This document shows positions 32,370 to 39,787 of a stretch of DNA of 50,197 bases, piece after piece. Where the stretch lies: positions 1 through 50,197 of the forward strand of contig JH599927.1 of assembly GCA_000245075.1 (NCBI GenBank), in the 5' to 3' direction. Origin of the DNA: Acetobacteraceae bacterium AT-5844 (lineage in GTDB: Bacteria; Pseudomonadota; Alphaproteobacteria; Acetobacterales; Acetobacteraceae). Below the pieces are notes generated by a model that ran no database searches, was not told where the DNA came from, and saw only the letters and a program-made list of their open reading frames with translations. A program made the translations under genes and the position numbers. Every line of letters begins with the position of its first letter. The first letter of the stretch is position 1.

Positions 32370-32870
32370 ATGCCCCTACCGATCCGTGTTGCGCGTGCCC
32401 CTGATGGCGCGCTGCACTACGCCATTCCATGCCGCCCGGAGCAGATTCCTGCGGTATCCCCCGTGGCGTTGAGCCTGGCCTGGGATGCCGCGCGCGACGC
32501 CGCCGCCGCCGAGCACTGGGGCCCGCACCGCACCCTGCTGTTCCAGGACGGCCCCGCCATGGCGCTGGCCGATGCGGATGCCGCCTGCTGGGCGGAAGCG
32601 GTGGACCGGATGGCGGGGCTTGAGACTCTGAGTGGCCTTTCCCTCTGCCTGCGCCTGCTCGCTTTGGTCGATCTGCTGGCACGCGCGCGCTGGATGCGTG
32701 GCCTCTATGCCATTTCAGCGGAGGGAATCGAGCTGCACCCCGCGCTTCTCACTGCCGCGGCCACGGAAGGGCTGGACGCGGCCGGGCGTTTCGACGAAAC
32801 GGGGATGAAGCGACTTCTGTCGCACCGTATCGCCGGGACGCCGGCGGACAGGGGGGATAAGGCGGGCTGA
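32370..32870 (+). CDS. Hypothetical protein
   Basis: A 166-residue, mostly helical, Ala/Leu-rich soluble protein with no signal peptide or clear motif. A central helical part (LSGLSLCLRLLALVDLLARA) is hydrophobic enough for a buried core but not a convincing membrane segment. Codon use and third-position GC match neighbouring genes, supporting a real gene. ATG 32370 is used; GTG 32352 is an alternative. It is followed 67 nt later by a lipoprotein gene. No function assigned. Confidence 0.6.
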   Translation: MPLPIRVARAPDGALHYAIPCRPEQIPAVSPVALSLAWDAARDAAAAEHWGPHRTLLFQDGPAMALADADAACWAEAVDRMAGLETLSGLSLCLRLLALVDLLARARWMRGLYAISAEGIELHPALLTAAATEGLDAAGRFDETGMKRLLSHRIAGTPADRGDKAG

Positions 32871-32937
32871 GTGGCCTGCGCTGCTCCTTTGCCCGGCGCC
32901 GTTACGGCCAGCGGGAAAAGCCTTGCCGGAGCGCATC

Positions 32938-33264
32938 ATGAAATCTGCCGTTTTCCCTTTGTTGCTGCTCCTGGGCGCCTGTGCGGCCCCCGCGCCGCGC
33001 TCGGCCGAGCAGCAGCAACAGGACGCCACCGTTACCGCCTGCCGCCAGGAAGCGGAGCGCGTGATGCGCTATCGCGATCGCGGCCAGCAGATGCGGCTGG
33101 ATGAAGCCGATTCGCGCCTCGGCGCGGGCGCCTTCACCGGGGCCACCACCGGTTCCATGAGCCCTGACCGGCTCTCCTCCCGGTTCCAGCAGGACCGGCT
33201 GATCGACGAATGCGTGCGTGGGGCTTCCGATACGCCTCAGGCGGGGGGCGGGCGGGGCTCCTGA
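32938..33264 (+). CDS. Small putative lipoprotein
   Basis: A 108-residue protein with a lipoprotein signal: KSAVFPLLLLLGACAAP with lipobox LLGAC (Cys ~15), so it should be lipid-anchored in the envelope. The mature part has a Gln-rich linker, then a charged region with two further cysteines (VTACRQEAERVM and LIDECVRGA) that may pair. The 3' end overlaps the MFS gene start by 47 bp if the latter begins at 33218. No family recognised. Confidence 0.7.
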   Translation: MKSAVFPLLLLLGACAAPAPRSAEQQQQDATVTACRQEAERVMRYRDRGQQMRLDEADSRLGAGAFTGATTGSMSPDRLSSRFQQDRLIDECVRGASDTPQAGGGRGS

Positions 33265-34516
33265 TCTGCCCAGCTTCGCGGCCTTCGGCGCCCTGCAACG
33301 GGCGCTGGCGACGCGGAACTCCAAAATCTTCTTCGGTGCCAGCCTGACGGCCTGGACCGGTCTCTGGATGCACCGCATCGCGGTGTCCTGGCTGGCCTGG
33401 GAAATGACAGGCAGCACGTTCTGGGTGGGCGTGGTGGCCTTTGCCGACCTCGCGCCCGCCGCCTTCATCAGTCCCATCGCCGGGGCGGTGGCGGACCGGG
33501 TGGACCGGGTGAAGCTGACCACCCTGTCCCAGGCCGTGATCGCGCTGGAGGCGGCGAGCGTCGCCTCTCTGGCAGCGACGGGCCAGATTACCGTCGGGCT
33601 GCTGATCGCGCTGGAGCTGGTGAGCGGCACCGCCGCCAGCTTCCTGCAGCCCGCGCGCCAGACCCTGCTGCCAGGCATCGTGGGCAGGGGTGAGCTGCCG
33701 GCGGCGGTGGCCTGCAACTCCCTCGTGTTCAACCTGGCCCGCTTCATCGGGCCGGGGCTGGCGGGGCCGGTGATTGCCGGCTTCGGCGTCGCGCCCGCGG
33801 TGGCGTGCAATGCGCTGGCCTATGGGCTCGCCCTTCTCAGCATGGCGTGGATGCGGGTGGAGCCGGAGCACCGGCATGGCCACCCCGCTACAGGAAGCCT
33901 GTGGGGCGAGGTGGTGGAAGGCTTCACCTATGTGGCCCGGCACCCTGGGCTGGGGCCGCTGCTCGGCTATGCGGCGATGATCGCGGTCCTGCTCCGCTGC
34001 GTGCAGGAATTGCTGCCGCCCTTCGTGGAGAAGCTGTTTCATCGCGGTGCCGATTCGCTGGCGGTGCTGACAGCCTCCTTCGGAGTCGGTGCGCTTGTGG
34101 GCGGGTTGTGGCTCGCCTCGCGCGGGCGGCTGAACGGCGCCACGCGTGTCGCCATCTTCTCCGGCCTGACGCAGGCTGTGGCGGTGGCGGGGTTCGTGTC
34201 GACGGGATGGTTTTCCTTCGGGCTGCTCTGCGCGGCCGGAATCGGCTTCAGCGCCTCCCTGCATGGCACGGCGGTGCAGCAGCTGGCGCAGACGGCGGCG
34301 GCGGCGGATATGCGGGGGCGGGTGCTTTCCCTTTGGGGCCTTATTACCCGCGCCTGCCCGGCCTTGGGGGCGCTGATGCTTGGCGCGGCGGGCGAGGAGT
34401 TCGGCCTGCGGCTGCCGACCATGGTCGCCGTGGCGCTGGCGCTGTGCGTCTTTGCCTGGGGGCTGAGCCGGCTGCGCCGGATCGAACGGTCGCTGGAGAC
34501 GCCGCAGGAAGGGTGA
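33218..34516 (+). CDS. MFS transporter
   Basis: A ~432-residue major facilitator with about twelve hydrophobic helices, of the enterobactin-exporter-like (EntS/MFS_3) type. SLTAWTGLWMHRIAVSWLAWEMTGS in pieces marks helix 1, AGAVADRVDRVKLTTLSQ is the loop 2-3 motif A, and HGTAVQQLAQTAAAADMRGRVLSLWGL is split around the matching loop in the C half. Efflux of a small molecule is likely; the substrate is unknown. The start is uncertain: GTG 33218 lies inside the lipoprotein gene, and no other standard start occurs before the first helix. Confidence 0.85.
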   Translation: MGLPIRLRRGAGGAPDLPSFAAFGALQRALATRNSKIFFGASLTAWTGLWMHRIAVSWLAWEMTGSTFWVGVVAFADLAPAAFISPIAGAVADRVDRVKLTTLSQAVIALEAASVASLAATGQITVGLLIALELVSGTAASFLQPARQTLLPGIVGRGELPAAVACNSLVFNLARFIGPGLAGPVIAGFGVAPAVACNALAYGLALLSMAWMRVEPEHRHGHPATGSLWGEVVEGFTYVARHPGLGPLLGYAAMIAVLLRCVQELLPPFVEKLFHRGADSLAVLTASFGVGALVGGLWLASRGRLNGATRVAIFSGLTQAVAVAGFVSTGWFSFGLLCAAGIGFSASLHGTAVQQLAQTAAAADMRGRVLSLWGLITRACPALGALMLGAAGEEFGLRLPTMVAVALALCVFAWGLSRLRRIERSLETPQEG

Positions 34517-34632
34517 GGGGGGCTGACTTGCGGCCCCGCCGGGCGCGGCCTAGAAGCACGGCTTCCAGCCCGGCGGCTTAACCTGGCGCGGGGCCGGTTC
34601 TCAGCCATTTCTCAGGGGAGCGCGAAGCGCCG

Positions 34633-34983
34633 ATGAGCAAGATCACCCGCCACGAGACCAACCCGGTCCTCTCCAACGCGGTCGAGTATCATGGCTTCGT
34701 CTTCCTGGCCGGCGTGACCGCCCAGGACCTGTCCCAGGACGTGGTCGGCCAGACCAAGCAGGTCCTGGCCAAGATCGACGAGTTGCTGGAGAACCACGGC
34801 ACCGACAAGACCCGCCTGTTGCAGGCCCAGGTCTGGCTGAAGGACATCCGCGACCGTGACGCGCTGAACGGCGTGTGGACGAAGTGGCTGCCGGAAGGCG
34901 GCGCCCCGGTGCGCGCCTGCGTGGAGGCCAACATGGCCGACCCGCGCCACCTGGTGGAAATCATGGTTACCGCCTGCCGCTGA
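34633..34983 (+). CDS. RidA family protein, short form
   Basis: A 116-residue RidA/YjgF family member. NAVEYHGFVFLAGVTAQDL and KTRLLQAQVWLKDIRDRDALNGVWTKW in blocks, plus the conserved Arg in GAPVRACVEANMADPRHLVEI, match the ~115-residue subfamily (YoaB-like). The conserved Arg-x-Cys region and trailing Glu are kept, supporting enamine/imine hydrolysis. It is monocistronic, with a hairpin terminator downstream. It is distinct from the longer operon-encoded RidA at 5109-5582. Confidence 0.88.
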   Translation: MSKITRHETNPVLSNAVEYHGFVFLAGVTAQDLSQDVVGQTKQVLAKIDELLENHGTDKTRLLQAQVWLKDIRDRDALNGVWTKWLPEGGAPVRACVEANMADPRHLVEIMVTACR

Positions 34984-35047
34984 GGCTGGCCGGGCACGGG
35001 GAGAGAAAATCACCCCGCCCTGTTCCGGCTCCGGCTGGATCGTGAGA

Positions 35048-35083
35048 GGCGCGTCGGCGGAAGCTGGCGCGCCTTTGCTTTTG
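35048..35083 (+). terminator. Terminator after the short RidA gene
   Basis: GGCGCG (35048-35053) and CGCGCC (35068-35073) form a 6-bp stem with a 14-nt loop, followed by TTTGCTTTT. It lies 64 nt after the RidA stop and fits an intrinsic terminator. Confidence 0.6.
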
Positions 35084-35333
35084 GATGAACACGATTCCGA
35101 GGATGTTGCATAAAAGTCGCAACACTGTGGCAAATTGCCCGATAAGGCCGTGATATAGGTTTAAGGTCCTATTAGTCACCGGCTTGTGTGGATCGTTCAT
35201 ACGAATCACGGCTCGTTTCGGCCTGTAACGCGCAAGCTGGTTGTCGAAACGTGAACCCGTTTGGTACCGCCTTCTCACCGCAGTCGGGAACCGGCGCGGT
35301 GGGGGATCTGAGTCGACAGGGGTTGGGGGTTTC
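35084..35333. other. Long non-coding leader/promoter region before the CHAP gene
   Basis: Together with the terminator before it, 34984-35333 is ~350 bp without a gene. The section 35090-35330 is less GC-rich than its neighbours and has no good frame. An inverted repeat AAACG-N6-CGTTT lies at 35247-35262. No ribosome-binding site stands out immediately before ATG 35334, other than a G-rich GGGGTTGGGGG stretch. I could not identify a riboswitch or named RNA. Confidence 0.35.
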
Positions 35334-36080
35334 ATGCGGGGTAAAAGCGCTGCATTGGCGTTGGCTGTCTTATTCGGCACGGTTTGTGCTGTTCCGTCCT
35401 TTGCGGACGCTGCTACGAGCCGGAATAACCGGGAGACTGCCAAGCATCAGCGCGCTGCCGTCCAGCAGGTTGCCGCCCGCAGCAGCAAGCCGCAGACCGA
35501 TAAGCCGGAAGGCCGCGTCGCCGCGGCGGCGGCCCGTACGCCGACCCGGGTGATCGCCGCTTCGATCTCCTGCGTTCCCTATGCCCGGTCCATCACGGGC
35601 ATGGACATCAGCGGCAACGCCCACACCTGGTGGGCCAACGCCGCCGGCACCTATGCCCGTGGCCAGCGCCCGGAGCGCGGCTCGGTGCTCACCTTCCGCT
35701 CCTCGGGCGGCATGCGGCTCGGCCATGTGGCCGTCGTCTCCCGCGTCGTCAGCGCCCGTGAGGTCCTGATCGACCATGCCAACTGGGAAGGCCCGGGCAT
35801 CCGCAAGGGCTCCATCATGCGCGGCGTCTCGGTGGTCGATGTGTCCGACCGCAACGACTGGACTGCGGTGCGCGTGCAGGTCGGCCGCAGCGACGACTCC
35901 TATGGCCGCGTCTATCCGACCTACGGCTTCATCTATAACCGCCCCGACAATGGCGGCCGTATCATGACCGCTGGCCACGCCGGCGCGCTGGAGGAAGTGG
36001 CCGAAGCGCCGGCCTCTCCGCACGCGGCCCATCTGGCCGAAGTCGTGAGTGATCTGGCGCTGGGCACCACCGGCCGCTGA
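35334..36080 (+). CDS. Secreted CHAP domain protein (putative peptidoglycan amidase/endopeptidase)
   Basis: A 248-residue protein with a Sec signal peptide (residues 1-~26, ALALAVLFGTVCAVPSFADA). A low-complexity linker (~27-75) and a CHAP domain (~76-200) follow. Catalytic candidates are the Cys in ISCVPYARS (~81), the His in LGHVAVVS (~124) and the Asn/Asp in LIDHANW (~142-145). CHAP enzymes cut peptide or amide bonds in peptidoglycan; this one should act in the periplasm, but there is no separate cell-wall binding domain. The C-terminal ~30 residues are helical and unassigned. It is monocistronic with a strong terminator downstream. Confidence 0.85.
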   Translation: MRGKSAALALAVLFGTVCAVPSFADAATSRNNRETAKHQRAAVQQVAARSSKPQTDKPEGRVAAAAARTPTRVIAASISCVPYARSITGMDISGNAHTWWANAAGTYARGQRPERGSVLTFRSSGGMRLGHVAVVSRVVSAREVLIDHANWEGPGIRKGSIMRGVSVVDVSDRNDWTAVRVQVGRSDDSYGRVYPTYGFIYNRPDNGGRIMTAGHAGALEEVAEAPASPHAAHLAEVVSDLALGTTGR

Positions 36081-36089
36081 CCATCTTAC

Positions 36090-36117
36090 CCGGCGGGCGA
36101 ACCCGCCGGTCTGTTTG
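36090..36117 (+). terminator. Terminator after the CHAP gene
   Basis: Perfect 8-bp stem CCGGCGGG-CGAA-CCCGCCGG (36090-36109), tetraloop CGAA, followed by TCTGTTT. It starts 10 nt after the CHAP stop. Confidence 0.85.
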
Positions 36118-36130
36118 CCGAGCCCCCGTG

Positions 36131-36189
36131 ATGGTGGCTCCGGATTGCCTGGACCCGGAAGGGTTGGAAAGGCAATCTGGAGTCACCAT
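36131..36189 (+). other. Long 20-bp hairpin element upstream of the cupin gene
   Basis: Arm 1 (36131-36150, starting ATGGTGGCTC) pairs with arm 2 (36170-36189, ending GTCACCAT) over 20 consecutive base pairs. The two DNA mismatches are G-U pairs in plus-strand RNA but A-C mismatches in minus-strand RNA. The 19-nt loop contains a nested ACCC-GGAA-GGGT mini-hairpin (36153-36164) capped by a GNRA tetraloop. A U-rich stretch (TTTCTGTTTTG) follows. The structure is clear; whether it is a second terminator, a small RNA or a 5' UTR regulator of the cupin gene is open. Confidence 0.7.
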
Positions 36190-36193
36190 TTCT

Positions 36194-36209
36194 GTTTTGT
36201 AACCAAAAC
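36194..36209. promoter_or_regulatory. Inverted repeat before the cupin gene
   Basis: GTTTTG (36194-36199) and CAAAAC (36204-36209) form a 6-bp inverted repeat around TAAC, directly before the ribosome-binding site GGAGGG (36213-36218). It may be an operator or a small leader hairpin. Confidence 0.3.
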
Positions 36210-36225
36210 AATGGAGGGCGTAACA

Positions 36226-36714
36226 ATGCGTCGGGAAGTGCTTTGGCTGGAGGAGGCCGGCAAAGTGCCCAACAACCCGGGCCTGCCGGTCATTGTTGTC
36301 TCCGATGCGTTCGAGGCGGGTTCCCCCGAAGCGGCCGAGTTGATGTTTTCCAGCCATGGCTGGCCGCCAGCCTGGCGCAACGGCATCTATACTTACCCGC
36401 ATTTCCACACGACGGCGCATGAGGCGCTGGCCATTGCCCGGGGCGAGGTGACGGTCCTGCTGGGTGGGGAAGGGGGCGCGCGGCGCCACCTGTCGGCCGG
36501 CGATGCGGTGGTGCTGCCGGCAGGCGTCTCTCACCAGAAACTGCAGGGTAGCGAGGATCTCCTGGTGGTGGGCGCCTATCCGCCCGGCCAGAGCCCGGAC
36601 GAGGTGCGCCCGGACCAAAGCAAGGTCGATATTGACGCCGCCCGGGCTGCCATCGAAAAGCTGCCGGACCCGCCCTGCAATCCCATGAATGGGGAGATCT
36701 ATCCCCGGCGCTGA
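36226..36714 (+). CDS. Cupin domain protein, YjlB-like
   Basis: A 162-residue single-domain cupin. Cupin motif 1 is visible as YPHFHTTAHEALAIARGEV (~residues 64-82), with H-x-H and Glu as metal ligands, and motif 2 as GDAVVLPAGVSHQKL (~101-115) with the last His. The pattern THE-x-L-x-I-x-x-G resembles the YjlB family of unknown function. It is probably a metal-dependent small cytoplasmic enzyme or binding protein. ATG 36226 follows GGAGGG with 7-nt spacing. It stands alone behind an unusual hairpin and converges on thiE. Confidence 0.82.
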   Translation: MRREVLWLEEAGKVPNNPGLPVIVVSDAFEAGSPEAAELMFSSHGWPPAWRNGIYTYPHFHTTAHEALAIARGEVTVLLGGEGGARRHLSAGDAVVLPAGVSHQKLQGSEDLLVVGAYPPGQSPDEVRPDQSKVDIDAARAAIEKLPDPPCNPMNGEIYPRR

Positions 36715-36736
36715 GTGGCCGGGGCTGGACCGAATG

Positions 36737-37402
36737 TCAGGCGGCGGCGATGGCCGCGTTCATCGCGCGGACGCCCGCCGCGGCCCCTTCGGGGTGGTTC
36801 CACACAGCGCTGACCACGGCCAGAAAATCAGCGCCCGCCCGCACCAGCGGCCCGCAATTCTCAGGCGTGATGCCGCCAATGGCGACGCTGGGGAGTTCAA
36901 ACATCTCGCTCCACCACTCCAGCACATCCGGCTCGGCCTTGTGTTCCGTGACCTTGGTGCTGGTGGGGAAGAAGGCGCCGAAAGCCACATAGTCCGCACC
37001 GATCTCGCCCGCTTCCATCGCCAGGTGGCGGCTGCCGTGGCAGGAGATGCCGAGCATCAGATCGCCCAGCAATTCGCGGGCGGCGGCATGGTCGCCATCC
37101 TCCTGGCCCAGATGGGCACCGTCGCAGCCGGTCTGCACGGCAAGGTCCGCGCGGTCGTTCAGCAGGAAGGCGACGTCGCGGGATTGCGCCACCGGCCGCA
37201 GGACCTCGACGGCGCGCTTCAGCGCATCGTCGCTCACATCCTTCAGGCGCAGCTGTACGGCCGCGACGTCTCCGGCATCCAGCGCGCGCGCCAGCGTGTC
37301 GGCGAAGGCGCGGGGCTCCAGGGCCGGTGGTGTCACCAGATAGAGGCGGCAGCCCTCATCCTGGGGTTTGCCTTGCTTCGACTGGGACTTTCCACCGGCC
37401 AT
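36737..37402 (-). CDS. thiE: Thiamine phosphate synthase
   Basis: A 221-residue TIM-barrel enzyme that joins hydroxymethylpyrimidine-PP and thiazole phosphate to thiamine phosphate. Family motifs occur in order: VQLRLKD (~50-56), [24 protein letters not shown] in pieces (~80-104), ISCHGS (~119-124), [10 protein letters not shown] (~139-148) and VAIGGI (~173-178). The stretch before the first barrel strand is Lys/Gln-rich. It begins 5 nt after the aldolase gene stop, so both are co-transcribed. No other thi gene or TPP riboswitch is visible nearby. Confidence 0.88.
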   Translation of the reverse strand: MAGGKSQSKQGKPQDEGCRLYLVTPPALEPRAFADTLARALDAGDVAAVQLRLKDVSDDALKRAVEVLRPVAQSRDVAFLLNDRADLAVQTGCDGAHLGQEDGDHAAARELLGDLMLGISCHGSRHLAMEAGEIGADYVAFGAFFPTSTKVTEHKAEPDVLEWWSEMFELPSVAIGGITPENCGPLVRAGADFLAVVSAVWNHPEGAAAGVRAMNAAIAAA

Positions 37403-37407
37403 GGCGT

Positions 37408-38328
37408 TCAGCCTGCTGTCTTGTAGATGGCGATGATGTCGGCGAGCAGCTTCAGCGCTTCCGCCTTGGGGCGCTGGAAGGTGTTGCGGCCGATGATGGA
37501 GCCGTTGCCGCCGCCGGCATGAATGCCCTTCGCCATCTCGATGATGGATTCGCTCGTGCCGGCCTCGCCGCCGGAGAAGACGACGATGCGGCGGCCACCG
37601 AAGCAGGCATCCGTGATGTGCTTGATGCGCGAAGCGAGGGTGGAGGTATCCACCGGGTTCTTTTCGTAGGTCTTCTTCGCCGCATCCAGCGAGATGACGT
37701 CCGTCGGCGGCTTCACCTTGATGATGTGGGCGCCGAGCAGGGCGGCCATGTGCGCGGCATAGGCGCAGATGTCGAGCGCCGTCTCGCCCGCCTTGTCCAG
37801 CATCGGGCCGCGCGGATAGGACCACACCACCACGGCGAGGCCGGCGGCCTTGGCTTCCTCGGCCAGCTCGCGCAGCTCTTCCATCATCTCGAACTGGTAT
37901 TCGCTGCCCGGATAGATGGTGAAGCCGATGGCCGAGCAGCCCAGGCGCAGCGCGTCGGACACGGTGCCGGTGACGGCCTGGTCCTTGGTGGTGGAGAGGC
38001 TGTTGCTGCTGTTGACCTTCAGAATGGTCGGGATGGCGCCGGCATAGGTGGCGGCACCGGCCTCGATCATGCCCAGCGGCGCGGCATAGGCAGAGAGGCC
38101 GGCCTCGATCGCCAGCTCGAAATGGTAGCGGGGGTCATAAGCCGCGGGGTTGGGCGCGAAGCTGCGGGCCGGGCCGTGCTCGAAGCCCTGGTCCACCGGC
38201 AGGATGACCAGCCGGCCGGTGCCGCCCAGCTTCCCTTCCATCAGGATGCGGGCGAGGTTCGCCTTCGTCCCGGGGTTGTCACTCTCATACCAGGACAGGA
38301 TGTCCTTCACGCGGCGCGTCAGCTTCAT
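37408..38328 (-). CDS. fbaB: Class I fructose-bisphosphate aldolase, archaeal (DhnA/FbaB) type
   Basis: A 306-residue TIM-barrel aldolase that interconverts fructose-1,6-bisphosphate with dihydroxyacetone phosphate and glyceraldehyde-3-phosphate. [15 protein letters not shown] (~43-57) is the N-terminal signature. The Schiff-base lysine lies in [11 protein letters not shown] (K204 or K206), and FSGGEAG and [10 protein letters not shown] bind phosphate. The length and pattern are those of DhnA/FbaB enzymes, not the eukaryotic class I or zinc class II forms. It is first gene of an operon with thiE. Confidence 0.9.
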   Translation of the reverse strand: MKLTRRVKDILSWYESDNPGTKANLARILMEGKLGGTGRLVILPVDQGFEHGPARSFAPNPAAYDPRYHFELAIEAGLSAYAAPLGMIEAGAATYAGAIPTILKVNSSNSLSTTKDQAVTGTVSDALRLGCSAIGFTIYPGSEYQFEMMEELRELAEEAKAAGLAVVVWSYPRGPMLDKAGETALDICAYAAHMAALLGAHIIKVKPPTDVISLDAAKKTYEKNPVDTSTLASRIKHITDACFGGRRIVVFSGGEAGTSESIIEMAKGIHAGGGNGSIIGRNTFQRPKAEALKLLADIIAIYKTAG

Positions 38329-38400
38329 CTGGCGGTGCTCCCGGTAAGGTCTTGTGAATTGATTCAGCGCTTCGCGATGTAGCGGAGGGCTGGGAACGTG

Positions 38401-38868
38401 TCACCTCGCACACGGCTCCGCTTCCCCAATGAGCCATGAGCGCAGCAGGGCTACCCCGCGCGGAGTATCCGGGCGGAGCGTGGCCATCTCCAGGCTCGGC
38501 GGCCGTTCGGGCAGCAGGAGGGCAGCCGAGTCCCGCGCGGCGCCGGCGACGGCGGGGAAGGCGGGACCGGGGCGCAGCACCAGGGCTGGGCATCCCGCGC
38601 GCAAGGCCGCCAGCGCGTGGCCGGGCGCGGCGCCGCAATCCAGCACCGGCAGGCAGTCGGGGTCTTCCGGGCCGGTGATGGCCAGGAACAGGCCGGGCGA
38701 GAGGTAATGCGCAGCGGCCGGCGGTGAGAGCAGGGCCAGGCGGCAGCCGGGCCGCAGCCACTGGCGCGCCAGGGCGCGCAGCTGAGCGGCCTCCGCGGAA
38801 TCACGCACCGTTACGCTGCGTATCCCTGTGGGAAATTCCCCCCGTAAGTTTAACGCTCTGCCGCCCAT
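38401..38868 (-). CDS. Hypothetical protein
   Basis: A 155-residue soluble, Ala/Pro/Leu-rich protein. Central blocks (LFLAITGPEDPDCLPVLDCG, then GHALAALRAGCPALVLRP) alternate strand and helix like a small Rossmann-type fold, but no cofactor motif is evident. No signal peptide. ATG 38868 is 122 bp from the divergent zapA-operon start at 38991. It lies 72 bp upstream of the aldolase gene on the same strand and could be co-transcribed. I do not recognise a family. Confidence 0.6.
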   Translation of the reverse strand: MGGRALNLRGEFPTGIRSVTVRDSAEAAQLRALARQWLRPGCRLALLSPPAAAHYLSPGLFLAITGPEDPDCLPVLDCGAAPGHALAALRAGCPALVLRPGPAFPAVAGAARDSAALLLPERPPSLEMATLRPDTPRGVALLRSWLIGEAEPCAR

Positions 38869-38884
38869 TCCTCAGTCCTGGCCG

Positions 38885-38914
38885 TTGACCCTGCCCGTAA
38901 CCCGCCGGTAAAGC
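38885..38914 (+). promoter_or_regulatory. Possible sigma-70-type promoter for the zapA operon
   Basis: TTGACC (38885-38890), an 18-nt spacer and TAAAGC (38909-38914) lie in the divergent gap ~75 bp upstream of the first gene. The -35 is good and the -10 weak, so this is only a candidate. Confidence 0.3.
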
Positions 38915-38990
38915 CTGCATTAATGGATGGCATTGCGCGATCGCGCCACGCCGCTCCGGCGGTGGCGAAGGATTCTGTAAGGGCGTCGGC

Positions 38991-39302
38991 ATGAGCGAGG
39001 CGGTGAGCGAGGCGGCGGCACGTCTGGAGCGGGCGGTCGACCGGCTGGCCGAGGCACTGGCGCGGCCGCGCCCGGAGCCCGGCATTCCGCCGGAAGCGGT
39101 GGCGGCTCTCTCCGCCCGGCTGGACAACACGCTGGCGCGCCTGCGTGGCGCCCTGGCCGAGCTGGATAGCCCGCTGGATTCGCAGGCGGGATCGCCGCAG
39201 GATTCCCACCCCGTGGCCGAGTCGGCCCCGGAACAGGCGGCCGGCCCGGATGAGGCGGCCTCCATCGCCCCCGCCCCGCCCATGCAAGACGAGGAGCGCT
39301 AA
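38991..39302 (+). CDS. Small coiled-coil protein encoded directly before zapA
   Basis: A 103-residue protein. The N-terminal ~65 residues form amphipathic helices with heptad-like spacing (AAARLERAVDRLAEALA and LSARLDNTLARLRGALAEL). The C-terminal ~35 residues are an acidic Pro/Ala-rich disordered tail. Two nucleotides separate it from the zapA TTG start, so the genes are tightly coupled. Small coiled-coil (DUF4164-like) genes before zapA are common in alphaproteobacteria, which suggests a division-related role (inference). Confidence 0.7.
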   Translation: MSEAVSEAAARLERAVDRLAEALARPRPEPGIPPEAVAALSARLDNTLARLRGALAELDSPLDSQAGSPQDSHPVAESAPEQAAGPDEAASIAPAPPMQDEER

Positions 39303-39304
39303 GT

Positions 39305-39637
39305 TTGGGTCAGGTCACGGTTCGCATCGGCGGCTACACGCACCCCGTTTCCTGCGAGGACGGCCAGGAGGGCCACCTCATCGCCCTGGCGGCGGAGGTC
39401 GACCGCCGGGTCTCCTCCATCCGCGCCATGGGGGGGCAGTTCGGGGAAAGCCGGCAATTGCTGCTGGCCGCGCTGCTGCTGGCGGACGAGCTGCACGATC
39501 TGCGTGTGGAGCTTTCTCATGCCAAGGCTGGGATCATCGGCAGCATGCCGCCGGCCATGGACCCGGAGCTGGCGGGCAGGCTGGCACGCATCGCGGAAAA
39601 GATCGAAGGCATTGCGGCGGGCCTTGAGCAGCCCTAA
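39305..39637 (+). CDS. zapA: Cell division protein ZapA
   Basis: A 110-residue ZapA. The N-terminal beta part GQVTVRIGGYTHPVSCEDGQEGHLIALAAEVDRRV (read in blocks, residues 2-36) matches the family and is followed by the dimerisation coiled coil (~55-110). ZapA crosslinks FtsZ protofilaments at the division ring. The start is TTG 39305, supported by GAGGAG at 39291-39296 with 8-nt spacing; there is no ATG near. It lies immediately upstream of 6S RNA and 5-FCL, a conserved proteobacterial order. Confidence 0.9.
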   Translation: MGQVTVRIGGYTHPVSCEDGQEGHLIALAAEVDRRVSSIRAMGGQFGESRQLLLAALLLADELHDLRVELSHAKAGIIGSMPPAMDPELAGRLARIAEKIEGIAAGLEQP

Positions 39638-39671
39638 GTACCTGGCCGGAGCTGCCCGGCTCGTCAGGTAC
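39638..39671 (+). other. Compact hairpin between zapA and the 6S RNA core
   Basis: GTACCTG (39638-39644) pairs with CAGGTAC (39665-39671), and within it GCCGG (39645-39649) pairs with CCGGC (39656-39660); TCGT is bulged. The stem begins at the base after the zapA stop. It has no T tract. It may be a zapA terminator/processing element or belong to the 5' part of the 6S transcript. Confidence 0.55.
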
Positions 39672-39672
39672 A

Positions 39673-39773
39673 TTATCCCTGGGGCCAATAAGCAACCTCC
39701 GGGAGCTGGCTCTGACCGGATCTTGGTCCGGTTACCTGGCGCCCACCTGTTTACGCAGGTCTCGGGAGGATAA
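39673..39773 (+). ncRNA. ssrS: 6S RNA (SsrS)
   Basis: Non-coding gap between zapA and the 5-formyl-THF cyclo-ligase gene, the standard proteobacterial position of ssrS. The closing stem TTATCC (39673-39678)/GGATAA (39768-39773) continues into CTGGGG and CTCGGG, resembling the 6S ends. The apical hairpin ACCGGA-TCTTGG-TCCGGT (39715-39732) and a 3'-side hairpin ACCTG-TTTACG-CAGGT (near 39745-39760) leave an open central bubble, the promoter mimic that binds RNA polymerase holoenzyme. The exact mature ends are uncertain, and the upstream hairpin may be part of the RNA. The call rests on synteny and fold. Confidence 0.75.
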
Positions 39774-39787
39774 AAACGCCAACGGCC

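Noticed and set aside
36737-37825. A single long thiE-plus-extension protein starting at 37825.
   Set aside because: The extension is antisense-frame sequence inside the aldolase gene. ThiE of normal length starts at 37402, 5 nt after the aldolase stop.
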